Shown: piece by piece, positions 44,556 through 53,021 of the stretch | How the letters are laid out: each line of letters starts with the position of its first letter | Position numbering within the stretch: position 1 is the first letter of the stretch | Source of the DNA: Lachnoanaerobaculum sp. ICM7 | GTDB lineage: Bacteria; Bacillota; Clostridia; Lachnospirales; Lachnospiraceae | Assembly: GCF_000287675.1 (NCBI RefSeq) | Contig: NZ_ALJL01000025.1 | Location: 1-64,000 of the forward strand | Direction of reading: 5' to 3' | Length of the DNA: 64,000 nt | Made by a program: the position numbers and the translations under genes | The notes under the pieces: model-generated | What the model saw: the letters and a program-made list of their open reading frames with translations, nothing else | What the model was told of the DNA's origin: nothing | The model's database searches: none

Positions 44556-44798
44556 ATGGCGGTTAAGATGAGATTAAAGAGAATGGGACAGAAGAAGGCA
44601 CCTTTCTATAGAGTAGTTGTTGCTGATGCTCGTTCACCAAGAGACGGTAGATTTATCGACGAGGTTGGTTACTATGATCCAACAGTTGAGCCAAGCGTAA
44701 TCAAGTTTGATGAGGAGAACACAAAGAAGTGGCTTGCAAACGGTGCACAGCCGACAGATAGAGTTGCTAAGCTCTTAAAGAGTGCCGGATTAGTATAA
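44556..44798 (+). CDS. rpsP: 30S ribosomal protein S16
   Basis: The 80-residue protein matches S16 ([40 protein letters not shown]). AGGAGG precedes the ATG. It follows ffh by 68 bases and khpA by its usual spacing. Confidence 0.97.
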   Translation: MAVKMRLKRMGQKKAPFYRVVVADARSPRDGRFIDEVGYYDPTVEPSVIKFDEENTKKWLANGAQPTDRVAKLLKSAGLV

Positions 44799-44810
44799 TA
44801 AGGACTGATT

Positions 44811-45038
44811 ATGAAAGAAGTCATTGAGGTTATAGCAAAAGCTTTGGTAGATGACCCGGCTCAAGTAAAAGTTGAAGAGACAATCGATGGTGATACTACT
44901 ATATGTACATTGTCTGTAGCCGAAGCCGATATGGGTAAGGTTATAGGTAAGTCAGGAAAGATAGCTAAGGCTATTCGTTCTATTATAAAATCAGCATCTA
45001 TAAGAGCTGAAAAAAAGGTAGTATTAGAAATAAAATAA
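44811..45038 (+). CDS. khpA: KH-domain RNA-binding protein KhpA
   Basis: The 75-residue single-KH-domain protein has the GKSGK RNA-binding loop (MGKVIGKSGKIAKAIRSII). KhpA, usually with KhpB/Jag, binds RNA and affects cell division and elongation in Gram-positives. It sits between rpsP and rimM as in most Firmicutes (YlqC position). AAGGACTG precedes the ATG. Confidence 0.92.
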   Translation: MKEVIEVIAKALVDDPAQVKVEETIDGDTTICTLSVAEADMGKVIGKSGKIAKAIRSIIKSASIRAEKKVVLEIK

Positions 45039-45044
45039 CAAAAC

Positions 45045-45068
45045 AAGCTGCTACATTTGTAGTAGCTT
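45045..45068 (+). terminator. Hairpin between khpA and rimM
   Basis: The stem AAGCTGCTAC/GTAGTAGCTT (one G-U pair) with an ATTT loop. The T-run is poor (TATTGTT), so partial termination or an mRNA processing signal. Confidence 0.55.
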
Positions 45069-45115
45069 TATTGTTATTTAAAGGCTGTATTAAATAATTT
45101 TTGAAAGTGAACAAA

Positions 45116-45625
45116 ATGATAGATAGATTTAGAGTGGGAGTTATCACAAGCTCTCATGGAATAAAGGGTGAGGCAAAGGTATATCCTACATCTGATGACC
45201 AAAACAGATTGAAAAAGATAAAGAAAGTATATGCAAATATTAAGGGAGTTGAGACTGAACTTGATATTGAAACTGTCAGATTTCAAAAAAATATGGCACT
45301 TGTAAAGTTTAAGCAGTTTAACGCTCCTGAAGAAATACAGGCACTTAGGAATACCGATTTGTTTGTAGACAGAGAAAATGCCACACCTTTAAAAAAGAAT
45401 GAAAACTATATTGCAGATCTTATAGGTCTTGATGTAATTGATGAAGAAAGTATTTTACTTGGTAAGGTTACAGATATATTCCCTACGGGAGCAAATCATG
45501 TAATGGAAGTGGATATGGGAGAAAAGAAGGTATTATTCCCATATATCAGCCAATGTATACTGGATGTGGATCTTGAAGAAGGAAAAATTAAAGTCCATGT
45601 TTTGGACGGACTTTTGGATTTATAG
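45116..45625 (+). CDS. rimM: 16S rRNA processing protein RimM
   Basis: The 169-residue protein assists maturation of the 30S head and contacts S19. N-terminal motif FRVGVITSSHGIKGEAKVYPTSD is split over two beta-barrel domains; the C-terminal PRC-barrel has ADLIGLDVID and ANHVMEVD. ATG 45116 fits the family start best; TTG 45101 and GTG 45107 lie in frame upstream. The Shine-Dalgarno is weak. trmD starts 2 bases after its stop. Confidence 0.94.
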   Translation: MIDRFRVGVITSSHGIKGEAKVYPTSDDQNRLKKIKKVYANIKGVETELDIETVRFQKNMALVKFKQFNAPEEIQALRNTDLFVDRENATPLKKNENYIADLIGLDVIDEESILLGKVTDIFPTGANHVMEVDMGEKKVLFPYISQCILDVDLEEGKIKVHVLDGLLDL

Positions 45626-45627
45626 AT

Positions 45628-46368
45628 ATGAAGTTTTTTTGTTTAACATTATTTCCTGAAATGATAGAAATGTGTATGAACACAAGTATAGTAGGTAGAG
45701 CCATAAAAAATGATTTGATATCAATGGAAGCGATAAATATACGTGATTATACACTTGATAAACATAGAAGAGTGGATGACTATCCATATGGCGGCGGTGC
45801 AGGTATGGTAATGCAGGCAGAGCCTATTCATAAAGCATATGAGAGTATCTGTGGCAGACTGGATAAAAGAGCAAAGCTTATATATCTTTCACCACAGGGC
45901 AAGGTATTTGATCAAAACGATGCCAAAGAACTTGCAAAACTTGATGAAATAGTTTTTCTTTGTGGGCATTATGAAGGTGTGGATGAGAGAGCACTGGAAC
46001 TTATAAATGCTCAGTGTTACTCCATAGGAGACTATGTACTTACAGGTGGTGAGCTTCCTGCACTTGTAATGATGGATGCAATCGCCAGGATGGTAGACGG
46101 TGTACTTACCAATAATGAAAGTGCCGATTTTGAGTCATTTGAAGATAATTTGCTTGAATATCCTCAGTATACAAGACCTGTAGAATATGAGGGACTTAGG
46201 GTGCCTGATATGCTTCTTTCAGGACATCACAAAAATATAGAAGAGTGGCGAAGAAAAGAGTCTATAAAGAGAACTTATCTTAACAGACCGGATCTGCTTG
46301 ATAATGCAAATCTTTCAAAAAAAGATTTAATTTATCTGGAGCAATTGAAGCAGGAAAGTAGTAAATAG
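45628..46368 (+). CDS. trmD: tRNA (guanine37-N1) methyltransferase
   Basis: The 246-residue SPOUT-class enzyme methylates G37 next to the anticodon to prevent frameshifts. The knot region shows YLSPQGKVFDQ, LCGHYEGVDERAL and SIGDYVLTGGELPALVM, plus PYGGGAGMVM near the N-terminus. rplS, often the next gene, is not here; a DUF4317 gene begins at the following base instead. Confidence 0.96.
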   Translation: MKFFCLTLFPEMIEMCMNTSIVGRAIKNDLISMEAINIRDYTLDKHRRVDDYPYGGGAGMVMQAEPIHKAYESICGRLDKRAKLIYLSPQGKVFDQNDAKELAKLDEIVFLCGHYEGVDERALELINAQCYSIGDYVLTGGELPALVMMDAIARMVDGVLTNNESADFESFEDNLLEYPQYTRPVEYEGLRVPDMLLSGHHKNIEEWRRKESIKRTYLNRPDLLDNANLSKKDLIYLEQLKQESSK

Positions 46369-47481
46369 ATGATTAGAGAAGAAATTAATGAGATCAAAAA
46401 GCAGTTTAACAAGGATACCAATGTTATCACAAAGTATGCCGGTTGCTATGTTGATGCTGAAAAGAATATAAAATTTATGAATAAGGATGCTTTCTATTCG
46501 TTACCCGAGGAGGACGCTTTCAAATATGAGGAAATATTCAGAAAGACCTTATCGGGAGCAATCGGAAAGTCATTACTTACATTGGACTTTTCTTTGGATG
46601 ATGAAGATAAAGACAGCCCACATGCATTTTTAATGAAGCTTAGGGAGAGCAGACTTGATGATGAACTACTCTTGGATGAGTTTTTCAGAAAAGTAATTGA
46701 ATCCTACGAACATGCGGAAAATTATTACATAATACTTATTGATATCATGTATGATATCCCCGGTAAGGCGAGCGATAAGATTGCAATGGATGATGCTTCA
46801 ACGGAAGTTTATCATGCACTGCTTTGCAGTATTTGCCCTGTGAGCCTTTCAAAGCCTGCACTCAGTTATTTTGCCAATGAAGGTGTAATTGCAAACAGAG
46901 TAAGAGATTGGATAGTAGGTATGCCAATGCACGGGTTTTTATTCCCTGCATTTACAGACAGAACTACTGATATACATGCATCATTATATTTCAGTAAGAA
47001 AAATGATGCACTTAATGAAAGCTTTATCAATGAAATAATAGGGGTTGAGCCTCCTATGTCATCAGTTATGCAAAAAGAAACTTTTGAAGCTGTACTTTAT
47101 GATATTTTAAGAGATGAGCTTACAATGCCTGTTATGTCCTCTTTAAGCTCAAATATGCTTGATTTGATTGCAGAAAACTCTGATAATCCTGAGCCTTTGG
47201 TACTTACAAAAAATGATATGGTAAAGCTTATTTCAAAGAGCGGTGTATCTGATGAAGCAGTGGAATCATATGAGAAAAGTGAAGATGCCGATATAGAAGT
47301 ACTTGCGGATAATGTAATAGATACAAAGAAATTTGAAGTTAAAACACCGGGTATTACTGTAAAGACCGATACAGATTCTATTGAAAAGCTTGAGACAAGG
47401 ATTATAGACGGAAGGAAATATATCCTTGTACCTATAGAAGATGATGTGGAAGTTAACGGAATGCCTGTAAAGAGTATATAA
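46369..47481 (+). CDS. DUF4317 family protein
   Basis: The 370-residue protein matches the Clostridial family DUF4317 (MIREEINEIKKQF at the start, CYVDAEKN, EEIFRKTLSGAIGKSLL, and GFLFPAFTDRTTDIHASLYF). No function is established. It has no signal peptide or membrane helix. The ATG directly abuts the trmD stop, so it shares the ribosome-maturation transcript. Its last 23 bases are part of a 30-base tandem duplication that extends beyond the stop. Confidence 0.85.
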   Translation: MIREEINEIKKQFNKDTNVITKYAGCYVDAEKNIKFMNKDAFYSLPEEDAFKYEEIFRKTLSGAIGKSLLTLDFSLDDEDKDSPHAFLMKLRESRLDDELLLDEFFRKVIESYEHAENYYIILIDIMYDIPGKASDKIAMDDASTEVYHALLCSICPVSLSKPALSYFANEGVIANRVRDWIVGMPMHGFLFPAFTDRTTDIHASLYFSKKNDALNESFINEIIGVEPPMSSVMQKETFEAVLYDILRDELTMPVMSSLSSNMLDLIAENSDNPEPLVLTKNDMVKLISKSGVSDEAVESYEKSEDADIEVLADNVIDTKKFEVKTPGITVKTDTDSIEKLETRIIDGRKYILVPIEDDVEVNGMPVKSI

Positions 47482-47518
47482 TACTATAGAATGCCTGTAA
47501 AGAGTATATAATACTATT
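47459..47518 (+). repeat. 30-base tandem duplication
   Basis: Two copies (47459-47488 and 47489-47518) differ only in the last base. The first carries the end and stop codon of the DUF4317 gene; the second lies downstream. Each contains TATAAT. Confidence 0.95.
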
Positions 47519-47545
47519 GACATTTTGTATAAAAAGTCTTAAAAT
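47517..47545 (+). promoter_or_regulatory. Promoter of the FMN riboswitch-ribU transcript
   Basis: TTGACA (47517-47522), 17 bases, TAAAAT (47540-47545). The -35 begins at the last two bases of the tandem duplication. Confidence 0.8.
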
Positions 47546-47566
47546 TAAGTTAACAAAATTAATATT

Positions 47567-47674
47567 TCTTCGGGGCGGGGCGTAATTCCCCACCGGCAGT
47601 ATAGTCTGCGACCTGCATGAGCAGTTGATTTGGTGAAATTCCAAAACCGACAGTATAGTCTGGATGAGAGAAGA
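47567..47674 (+). promoter_or_regulatory. FMN riboswitch (RFN element)
   Basis: Conserved RFN blocks are present: TCTTCGGGGCGGGG, ATTCCCCACCGGCAGTA, GATTTGGTGAAATTCCAA, ACCGACAGTATAGTCTGGAT and GAGAGAAGAG. It binds FMN and stops ribU expression when flavin is abundant. The next hairpin is its terminator. Confidence 0.97.
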
Positions 47675-47700
47675 GTGTTTTCAAATTCATTTGCTTATGC

Positions 47701-47726
47701 CCCCTATAGATGATATAGGGGTTTTT
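47701..47726 (+). terminator. Riboswitch-controlled terminator
   Basis: The stem CCCCTATA/TATAGGGG with a 5-base loop is followed by five T residues, 27 bases after the aptamer. It is the likely expression platform. Confidence 0.88.
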
Positions 47727-47770
47727 GCATTGAAGAAAACCACTCCGAAGCATAAGCTATGGAGGTAGTT

Positions 47771-48514
47771 ATGTTAAAGACAGTAGTTGAAAATTTGGTT
47801 TTTGTAGCAGAATTCTTGGGAATCGTATTTGCTACATTTGTAGTCGCATATCTTTTTGAGAAGATAGCAAACAAGAAATCAGGCTATACCGGTCCGATTA
47901 TCACCACTCAAAAGATTGCAATGGTAGGTTTGTTCGGTGCTATAAGTACAATACTCATGATGTTTGAGTTTCCTGTACCTTTTGCTCCTACATTTTACAA
48001 ACTTGACTTTTCCGAATTACCTGTAATGATAATAACTTTTGCTTTCGGTCCGGTTGCCGGAATACTTACAGAGTTTATAAAGATACTTTTAAAAGTAATG
48101 TTTAGATCCACTACCACAGCATTTGTCGGTGAACTTGCAAACTTCTGTGTAGGAGCATCTTTGATACTTCCTTCAAGTATTATTTATATATTCAGCAAAA
48201 CAAGAAAGGGAGCCTTACTCGGAAGTATAGCGGGAACACTTACAATGACAGTATTCGGATCACTTTTTAATGCATTGTATCTTTTGCCTAAGTTTGCGCA
48301 GATGTATGGAATGGATCTGAGCGCACTTGTGGGAATGGGAAGTGCAATAAATCCTGCGGTAAATAGTATTCAAACTTTTGCATTAATGATAGTTGCACCG
48401 TTAAATTTATTAAAGGGTTGTATGATTTCAGTCCTTACAATTGCTCTTTATAAGAAGTTTTCACCGATATTAAAGCAGGGCAATTCATTTAGAGAAGTGA
48501 ATACAGTAAAATAG
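47771..48514 (+). CDS. ribU: ECF transporter S component for riboflavin, RibU
   Basis: The 247-residue membrane protein has six helices after a ~35-residue N-terminal extension that itself includes a hydrophobic stretch (FLGIVFATFVVAYLF). LMMFEFPVPFAPTFYKLDFSELPVMI is the RibU-type substrate region (split here), and GPVAGILTEFIKILLK follows. It needs the shared ECF ATPase module encoded elsewhere. ATG 47771 has GGAGG 5 bases upstream, against 47759, which lies before it. The FMN riboswitch supports riboflavin as the substrate. Confidence 0.93.
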   Translation: MLKTVVENLVFVAEFLGIVFATFVVAYLFEKIANKKSGYTGPIITTQKIAMVGLFGAISTILMMFEFPVPFAPTFYKLDFSELPVMIITFAFGPVAGILTEFIKILLKVMFRSTTTAFVGELANFCVGASLILPSSIIYIFSKTRKGALLGSIAGTLTMTVFGSLFNALYLLPKFAQMYGMDLSALVGMGSAINPAVNSIQTFALMIVAPLNLLKGCMISVLTIALYKKFSPILKQGNSFREVNTVK

Positions 48515-48520
48515 ACTTTT

Positions 48521-48546
48521 GCCGGCACTTATGTGCCGGTTTTTTC
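48521..48546 (+). terminator. Terminator after ribU
   Basis: The stem GCCGGCAC/GTGCCGGT with a TTAT loop, followed by six T residues. Confidence 0.92.
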
Positions 48547-48556
48547 TTAGGTTTTC

Positions 48557-48585
48557 TTGCTTTTTTTACATTATATTCGTATAAT
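48557..48585 (+). promoter_or_regulatory. Probable relA promoter
   Basis: TTGCTT (48557-48562), 17 bases, TATAAT (48580-48585). The start at 48653 gives a ~60-base leader. Confidence 0.6.
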
Positions 48586-48652
48586 AAAACTTTGAACATA
48601 TATAACCCAAACTATAGCTTTGTAATATTTTAGCCTGAGAATGAGGATTTTG

Positions 48653-50938
48653 ATGAAAGAGGATAAGTTTAATTTTCCAGATGAAAATATAGAAACTCAA
48701 ATTGATAAACCGGCAGATTTTACTTCGCCGGAAAGCTTGTATAAAAAACTTGTTGATATCATATTACATTATCATCCTTCAGATGATATCACGATGATAT
48801 CAAAAGCCTATGAGCTGGCAAAAAAAGCACATAATGACCAAAAGAGAAAGTCAGGTGAACCATATATCATTCACCCTATTTGTGTTGCTATAATTCTTGC
48901 CGAGCTTGAGCTTGATAAAGAGACTATAGCCGCAGGTCTCTTACATGATGTAATAGAAGATACAGCTATATCATTTGAAGAGCTATCAGATATATTCGGT
49001 GTGGATGTAGCCAACTTGGTAGACGGTGTTACAAAGCTTACACAGCTTTCATTAAAGAACGATAAAATAGAGATGCAGGCTGAAAACCTTAGAAAAATGT
49101 TTTTGGCTATGGCAAAGGATATAAGGGTTATTCTTATAAAACTTGCGGACAGACTTCACAATATGCGTACACTGCAATATATGAAGCCTGAGAAGCAAAA
49201 AGAAAAGGCAAGGGAGACTATGGATATATATTCTCCTATTGCACAAAGACTTGGTATTTCAAAAATAAAGGTAGAGCTTGATGATCTGTCATTAAAGTAT
49301 CTGCATCCTGATGTTTACTATGATCTTTCGGAAAAACTGGCATTCAGGAAAGAGCAGAGACAGCAATTTGTCGATGAGATAATAAAGAAGTTCAATGAGC
49401 ATTTATCGGATACAGGAATGAAATATCAGATAAGCGGAAGAGTTAAGCATTTATTCTCCATATATAAAAAGATGGTAAATCAAAATAAGACTCTGGATCA
49501 GATCTATGATGTGTTTGCCATACGTATAATCGTTGAAGATGTTGCAGCGTGTTATCTTGCTCTCGGTACGGCACATGAAATATATAAACCGATACCGGGA
49601 AGATTTAAAGACTATATTGCAATGCCGAAACCGAACATGTATCAGTCACTTCATACCACACTTATCTCAGATACGGGACAGCCGTTTGAGGTACAAATAA
49701 GAACTTTTGAGATGCATAAAACTGCAGAGTTCGGTATTGCCGCTCACTGGAAATATAAAGAGAGCGGAAGCGGTACATCTGCACAGGGTTCAGAGGATGC
49801 CAAGATGAACTGGCTCAGACAAATACTTGAGTGGCAAAAGGATACCTCCGACAATGCGGAATTTTTAAAAGTTATAAAGAGTGACTTGGATCTTTTCTCA
49901 GACAGCGTATATTGCTTTACGCCTAATGGTGATGTGAAGAACCTGCCTGCAGGATCAAACCCTATAGATTTTGCCTATTCGATACATTCAGCTGTCGGAA
50001 ATAAGATGGTCGGTGCAAGAGTTAATGGTCGCCTTGTAAATATCGACTATGAATTGAAGAGCGGCGACAGAGTCGAAATCATAACCTCTCAAAATTCAAA
50101 GGGACCAAGTAGAGACTGGCTAAATATAGTCAAGTCAAATCAGGCTAAGTCAAAGATACAACAATGGTTTAAGACTGAGCTTAAAGAAGACAATATACTA
50201 AGGGGAAAAGATCTCTTAGAAAGATATTGCAAGGCTAAGGGTATAAACTGGAATGAGATAAACAAGCCTCAATTCCAGGAGAAAGTTATGAAGCGCTATG
50301 CTATCAAGGACTGGGATTCAATTCTTGCATCTTTAGGTCATGGTGGCTTAAAAGAAGGTCAGGTCATCAATAAGATGATTGAAGAACAAAAGAAGGTTGC
50401 AAAGAAAGAAATTTCAGAGTCGGCTCTTTTGGAAAGTCTAAGCGACAATAATAATACTGCTGTACATAAGAAATCAAAAAACGGTATCACTGTAAAGGGC
50501 ATAGAAGATATTGCGGTCAGATTTTCAAAATGCTGCAATCCTGTTCCGGGTGATGAGATAGTAGGCTTTATTACAAGGGGCAGAGGTGTATCAATACACA
50601 GAACAGACTGTATAAATGTGATGAACCTTCCTTCGGATGACAGAACAAGGCTTATACCTGCCGAGTGGCAGGAGTTTGAAGATGCAAAGCTTGAAGAAAA
50701 GTATCAAACAGAATTGCAGATATTTGCTCACAATCGTCAGGGGCTTATATTCGATCTTATAAGAATTTACAGTGAAAACAACATCACAATCAACAATATG
50801 AATGCCCGTACAAACAAGCAGGATATCTCGACAATAAATCTTGTGTTTGATATAAAGGGAAGAGAAGAGTTGAACTCTTTAATCGGTAAACTAAGACAGA
50901 TTACCGGAGTAATAGATATTGAAAGGGCTACAGGCTGA
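48653..50938 (+). CDS. relA: Bifunctional (p)ppGpp synthetase/hydrolase (Rel)
   Basis: The 761-residue stringent-response enzyme makes and degrades (p)ppGpp. Order: HD hydrolase domain with intact LLHDVIEDT and LADRLHNMRTL, synthetase domain (YDVFAIRIIVEDV, GRFKDYIAMPKPNMYQSLHTT), TGS domain (FTPNGDVKNLPAGSNPIDFAY), zinc-finger region (RFSKCCNPVPGDEIVGFITRG split) and C-terminal ACT. ATG 48653 is preceded by GAGG at 6 bases; ATG 48641 is weaker. The stop overlaps the next start (TGATG). Confidence 0.96.
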   Translation: MKEDKFNFPDENIETQIDKPADFTSPESLYKKLVDIILHYHPSDDITMISKAYELAKKAHNDQKRKSGEPYIIHPICVAIILAELELDKETIAAGLLHDVIEDTAISFEELSDIFGVDVANLVDGVTKLTQLSLKNDKIEMQAENLRKMFLAMAKDIRVILIKLADRLHNMRTLQYMKPEKQKEKARETMDIYSPIAQRLGISKIKVELDDLSLKYLHPDVYYDLSEKLAFRKEQRQQFVDEIIKKFNEHLSDTGMKYQISGRVKHLFSIYKKMVNQNKTLDQIYDVFAIRIIVEDVAACYLALGTAHEIYKPIPGRFKDYIAMPKPNMYQSLHTTLISDTGQPFEVQIRTFEMHKTAEFGIAAHWKYKESGSGTSAQGSEDAKMNWLRQILEWQKDTSDNAEFLKVIKSDLDLFSDSVYCFTPNGDVKNLPAGSNPIDFAYSIHSAVGNKMVGARVNGRLVNIDYELKSGDRVEIITSQNSKGPSRDWLNIVKSNQAKSKIQQWFKTELKEDNILRGKDLLERYCKAKGINWNEINKPQFQEKVMKRYAIKDWDSILASLGHGGLKEGQVINKMIEEQKKVAKKEISESALLESLSDNNNTAVHKKSKNGITVKGIEDIAVRFSKCCNPVPGDEIVGFITRGRGVSIHRTDCINVMNLPSDDRTRLIPAEWQEFEDAKLEEKYQTELQIFAHNRQGLIFDLIRIYSENNITINNMNARTNKQDISTINLVFDIKGREELNSLIGKLRQITGVIDIERATG

Positions 50939-51600
50939 TGAATAAATTAGGAATATATGTGCTTACACTCGGTCCGGTGCAGACCAATGTGTATGTAGCA
51001 TATAATAAAGAAACTTTGGAATGTATTATAGTGGACCCCTCAGCTCAGGCGGATGCTATTATCAACACAATAGAGGAAAATAAATTAAAACCAAGTGCAA
51101 TACTCCTTACACATGGTCATTTTGATCATATAATGGCCGTGAATGATCTGGTGGAAAAATATCATTTAAAAGTATATATTTCAAAGCATGATGATGAGAT
51201 GCTTGGTGACAGTTATAAATCAGGTGGAAAGTCATTTATAGGACATGGATATGTTACAAAGGCGGATTTTTTGCTGAATGACGGTGATGTTATTCGTTTG
51301 CTTGATGAAGATATAAAATTTATTGCCACACCGGGGCATACAAAGGGATCAGGTTGCTATTATATAGAGTCCGAAAAGATTTTATTTTCAGGTGATACGG
51401 TTTTTAGAGAGGACTGTGGAAGAACGGATCTTTACGGAGGAGATAATCCTACTATAATCAGATCAATATATGATAAGGTCCTTACTTTGCCGGAAGATGT
51501 AAATATATTGCCGGGACATATGGATATGACTACAGTAGGACATGAGAAAAAATATAATCCTGTTGCAATTTATGTAGAAAAGCATGGGATAGACAGATGA
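50938..51600 (+). CDS. MBL-fold metallo-hydrolase (glyoxalase II-like)
   Basis: The 220-residue protein has the zinc motif THGHFDHI, then ATPGHTKGSGCYY, LFSGDTVFRED and LPGHMDMTTVG: the full set of metallo-beta-lactamase ligands. This YcbL/glyoxalase II-like group is common after relA in Firmicutes and is probably a thioester hydrolase; the substrate is not known. The start overlaps the relA stop, and the stop overlaps the hemZ start (ATGA), so it is coupled to both. Confidence 0.9.
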   Translation: MNKLGIYVLTLGPVQTNVYVAYNKETLECIIVDPSAQADAIINTIEENKLKPSAILLTHGHFDHIMAVNDLVEKYHLKVYISKHDDEMLGDSYKSGGKSFIGHGYVTKADFLLNDGDVIRLLDEDIKFIATPGHTKGSGCYYIESEKILFSGDTVFREDCGRTDLYGGDNPTIIRSIYDKVLTLPEDVNILPGHMDMTTVGHEKKYNPVAIYVEKHGIDR

Positions 51601-53021
51601 TTTCATTACTATTGGAAGATATGACCTTCGAGCAGGATATCAGAGAGCTTTTGATGGCTTTTTATCCGGAGGAAAAATATATTTACACAAATGAAGATGT
51701 ATTTCTTTCACTTTTTTTATCAAAAAAAAGTATTGAATATCATATCAAAATCAAAAGTGAAGACAATGTATTGGAGTTTAGTTCACCACTTAGAGAAACA
51801 AAATTTGATACCAAAAATGATTTAAAAAGAAATATATATATAAATCTTTTAAAACTGGGTAATAAGGAACTTCCTTGGGGAACTCTCACCGGAATAAGGC
51901 CTACAAAGATAGTAATGGAAATGCTTGAAAATGATATGTCTTTAGAAGATATAAAAAAACATTTAAAAGAAGTCTATCTTGTAAGTGATAAAAGAATTAA
52001 GCTTTGTACCGATACGGCAAAAAATGAATTCAATATATTAAAGAAGATTGATTATAAGAACGGTTACAGTCTTTATATAGGTATACCGTTTTGCCCTACA
52101 AGATGTTTATACTGTTCTTTTACATCTTATTCTATTGCACAATGGAAGAAAGATACCGATACATATGTAGAAGCACTTTGTAAAGAGCTTTTGGCAGTAT
52201 CAAAGATGTATAAAGGCAAAAAACTTCAAACTGTTTATATGGGTGGTGGAACACCTACTTCACTTGAAGGATATCAACTATCAAAAATTTTAAATGTTGT
52301 AAAGAAAAATTTTGATCTTTCAAACCTTTTAGAATTAACTGTAGAGGCAGGAAGGCCTGACAGTATTACAAGAGAAAAGCTTGAGGCATTAAAGGAAGTA
52401 GGAGTTGACAGAATATCGATAAATCCACAGACAATGCAGCAAAAGACTTTGGATCTTATCGGAAGATATCATACCATTGAAGATATATTTGAAAGCTATA
52501 AACTGGCAAGAGATGTAGGATTTGAAAATATAAATATGGACTTTATAATCGGATTAAACGGTGAAACTTTAGAGGATGTAATAGACAGCTTCAAAAAGGT
52601 AAGAACCTTTACTCCTGAGTCTGTTACCATACATTCACTTGCATTAAAGAGAGCAGCCAGGTTAAATACAGAAAACAAAAGAGAGATTATGGACAATGAT
52701 TTGATTTTATCAATGATAAATACAGCAACCGATACTTGTGCAGATTTGGGATTGGAGCCGTATTACTTGTATAGACAAAAAAATATGGCGGGTAATCTTG
52801 AAAATATAGGATTTTCAAAGCCCGGTAAAGAATGTCTTTACAATATATTGATTATGGAAGAAAAACAGACTATCATAGCCTGTGGAGCAGGTACATCAAG
52901 TAAGATAGTATTTGGAGACGGCAGAATAGAGCGAATTGAAAATGTTAAGGATCCGAAACTTTATATAGAAAGACTTGATGAAATGATAATGAGAAAGGAA
53001 AGTATGCATGGCATTGATTAA
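51597..53021 (+). CDS. hemZ: HemZ-type radical SAM protein (coproporphyrinogen dehydrogenase-like)
   Basis: The 474-residue protein has an ~150-residue N-terminal extension, then the radical-SAM motif CPTRCLYCSF (CxxxCxxC), YMGGGTPTSL, TVEAGRPDSI and NMDFIIGLNGE. The extension and the chromosomal position near hisS mark the HemZ group rather than HemN or HemW. It acts oxygen-independently on a porphyrin precursor or as a haem chaperone; activity is not proven for the group. It overlaps hisS by 14 bases. Confidence 0.88.
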   Translation: MISLLLEDMTFEQDIRELLMAFYPEEKYIYTNEDVFLSLFLSKKSIEYHIKIKSEDNVLEFSSPLRETKFDTKNDLKRNIYINLLKLGNKELPWGTLTGIRPTKIVMEMLENDMSLEDIKKHLKEVYLVSDKRIKLCTDTAKNEFNILKKIDYKNGYSLYIGIPFCPTRCLYCSFTSYSIAQWKKDTDTYVEALCKELLAVSKMYKGKKLQTVYMGGGTPTSLEGYQLSKILNVVKKNFDLSNLLELTVEAGRPDSITREKLEALKEVGVDRISINPQTMQQKTLDLIGRYHTIEDIFESYKLARDVGFENINMDFIIGLNGETLEDVIDSFKKVRTFTPESVTIHSLALKRAARLNTENKREIMDNDLILSMINTATDTCADLGLEPYYLYRQKNMAGNLENIGFSKPGKECLYNILIMEEKQTIIACGAGTSSKIVFGDGRIERIENVKDPKLYIERLDEMIMRKESMHGID

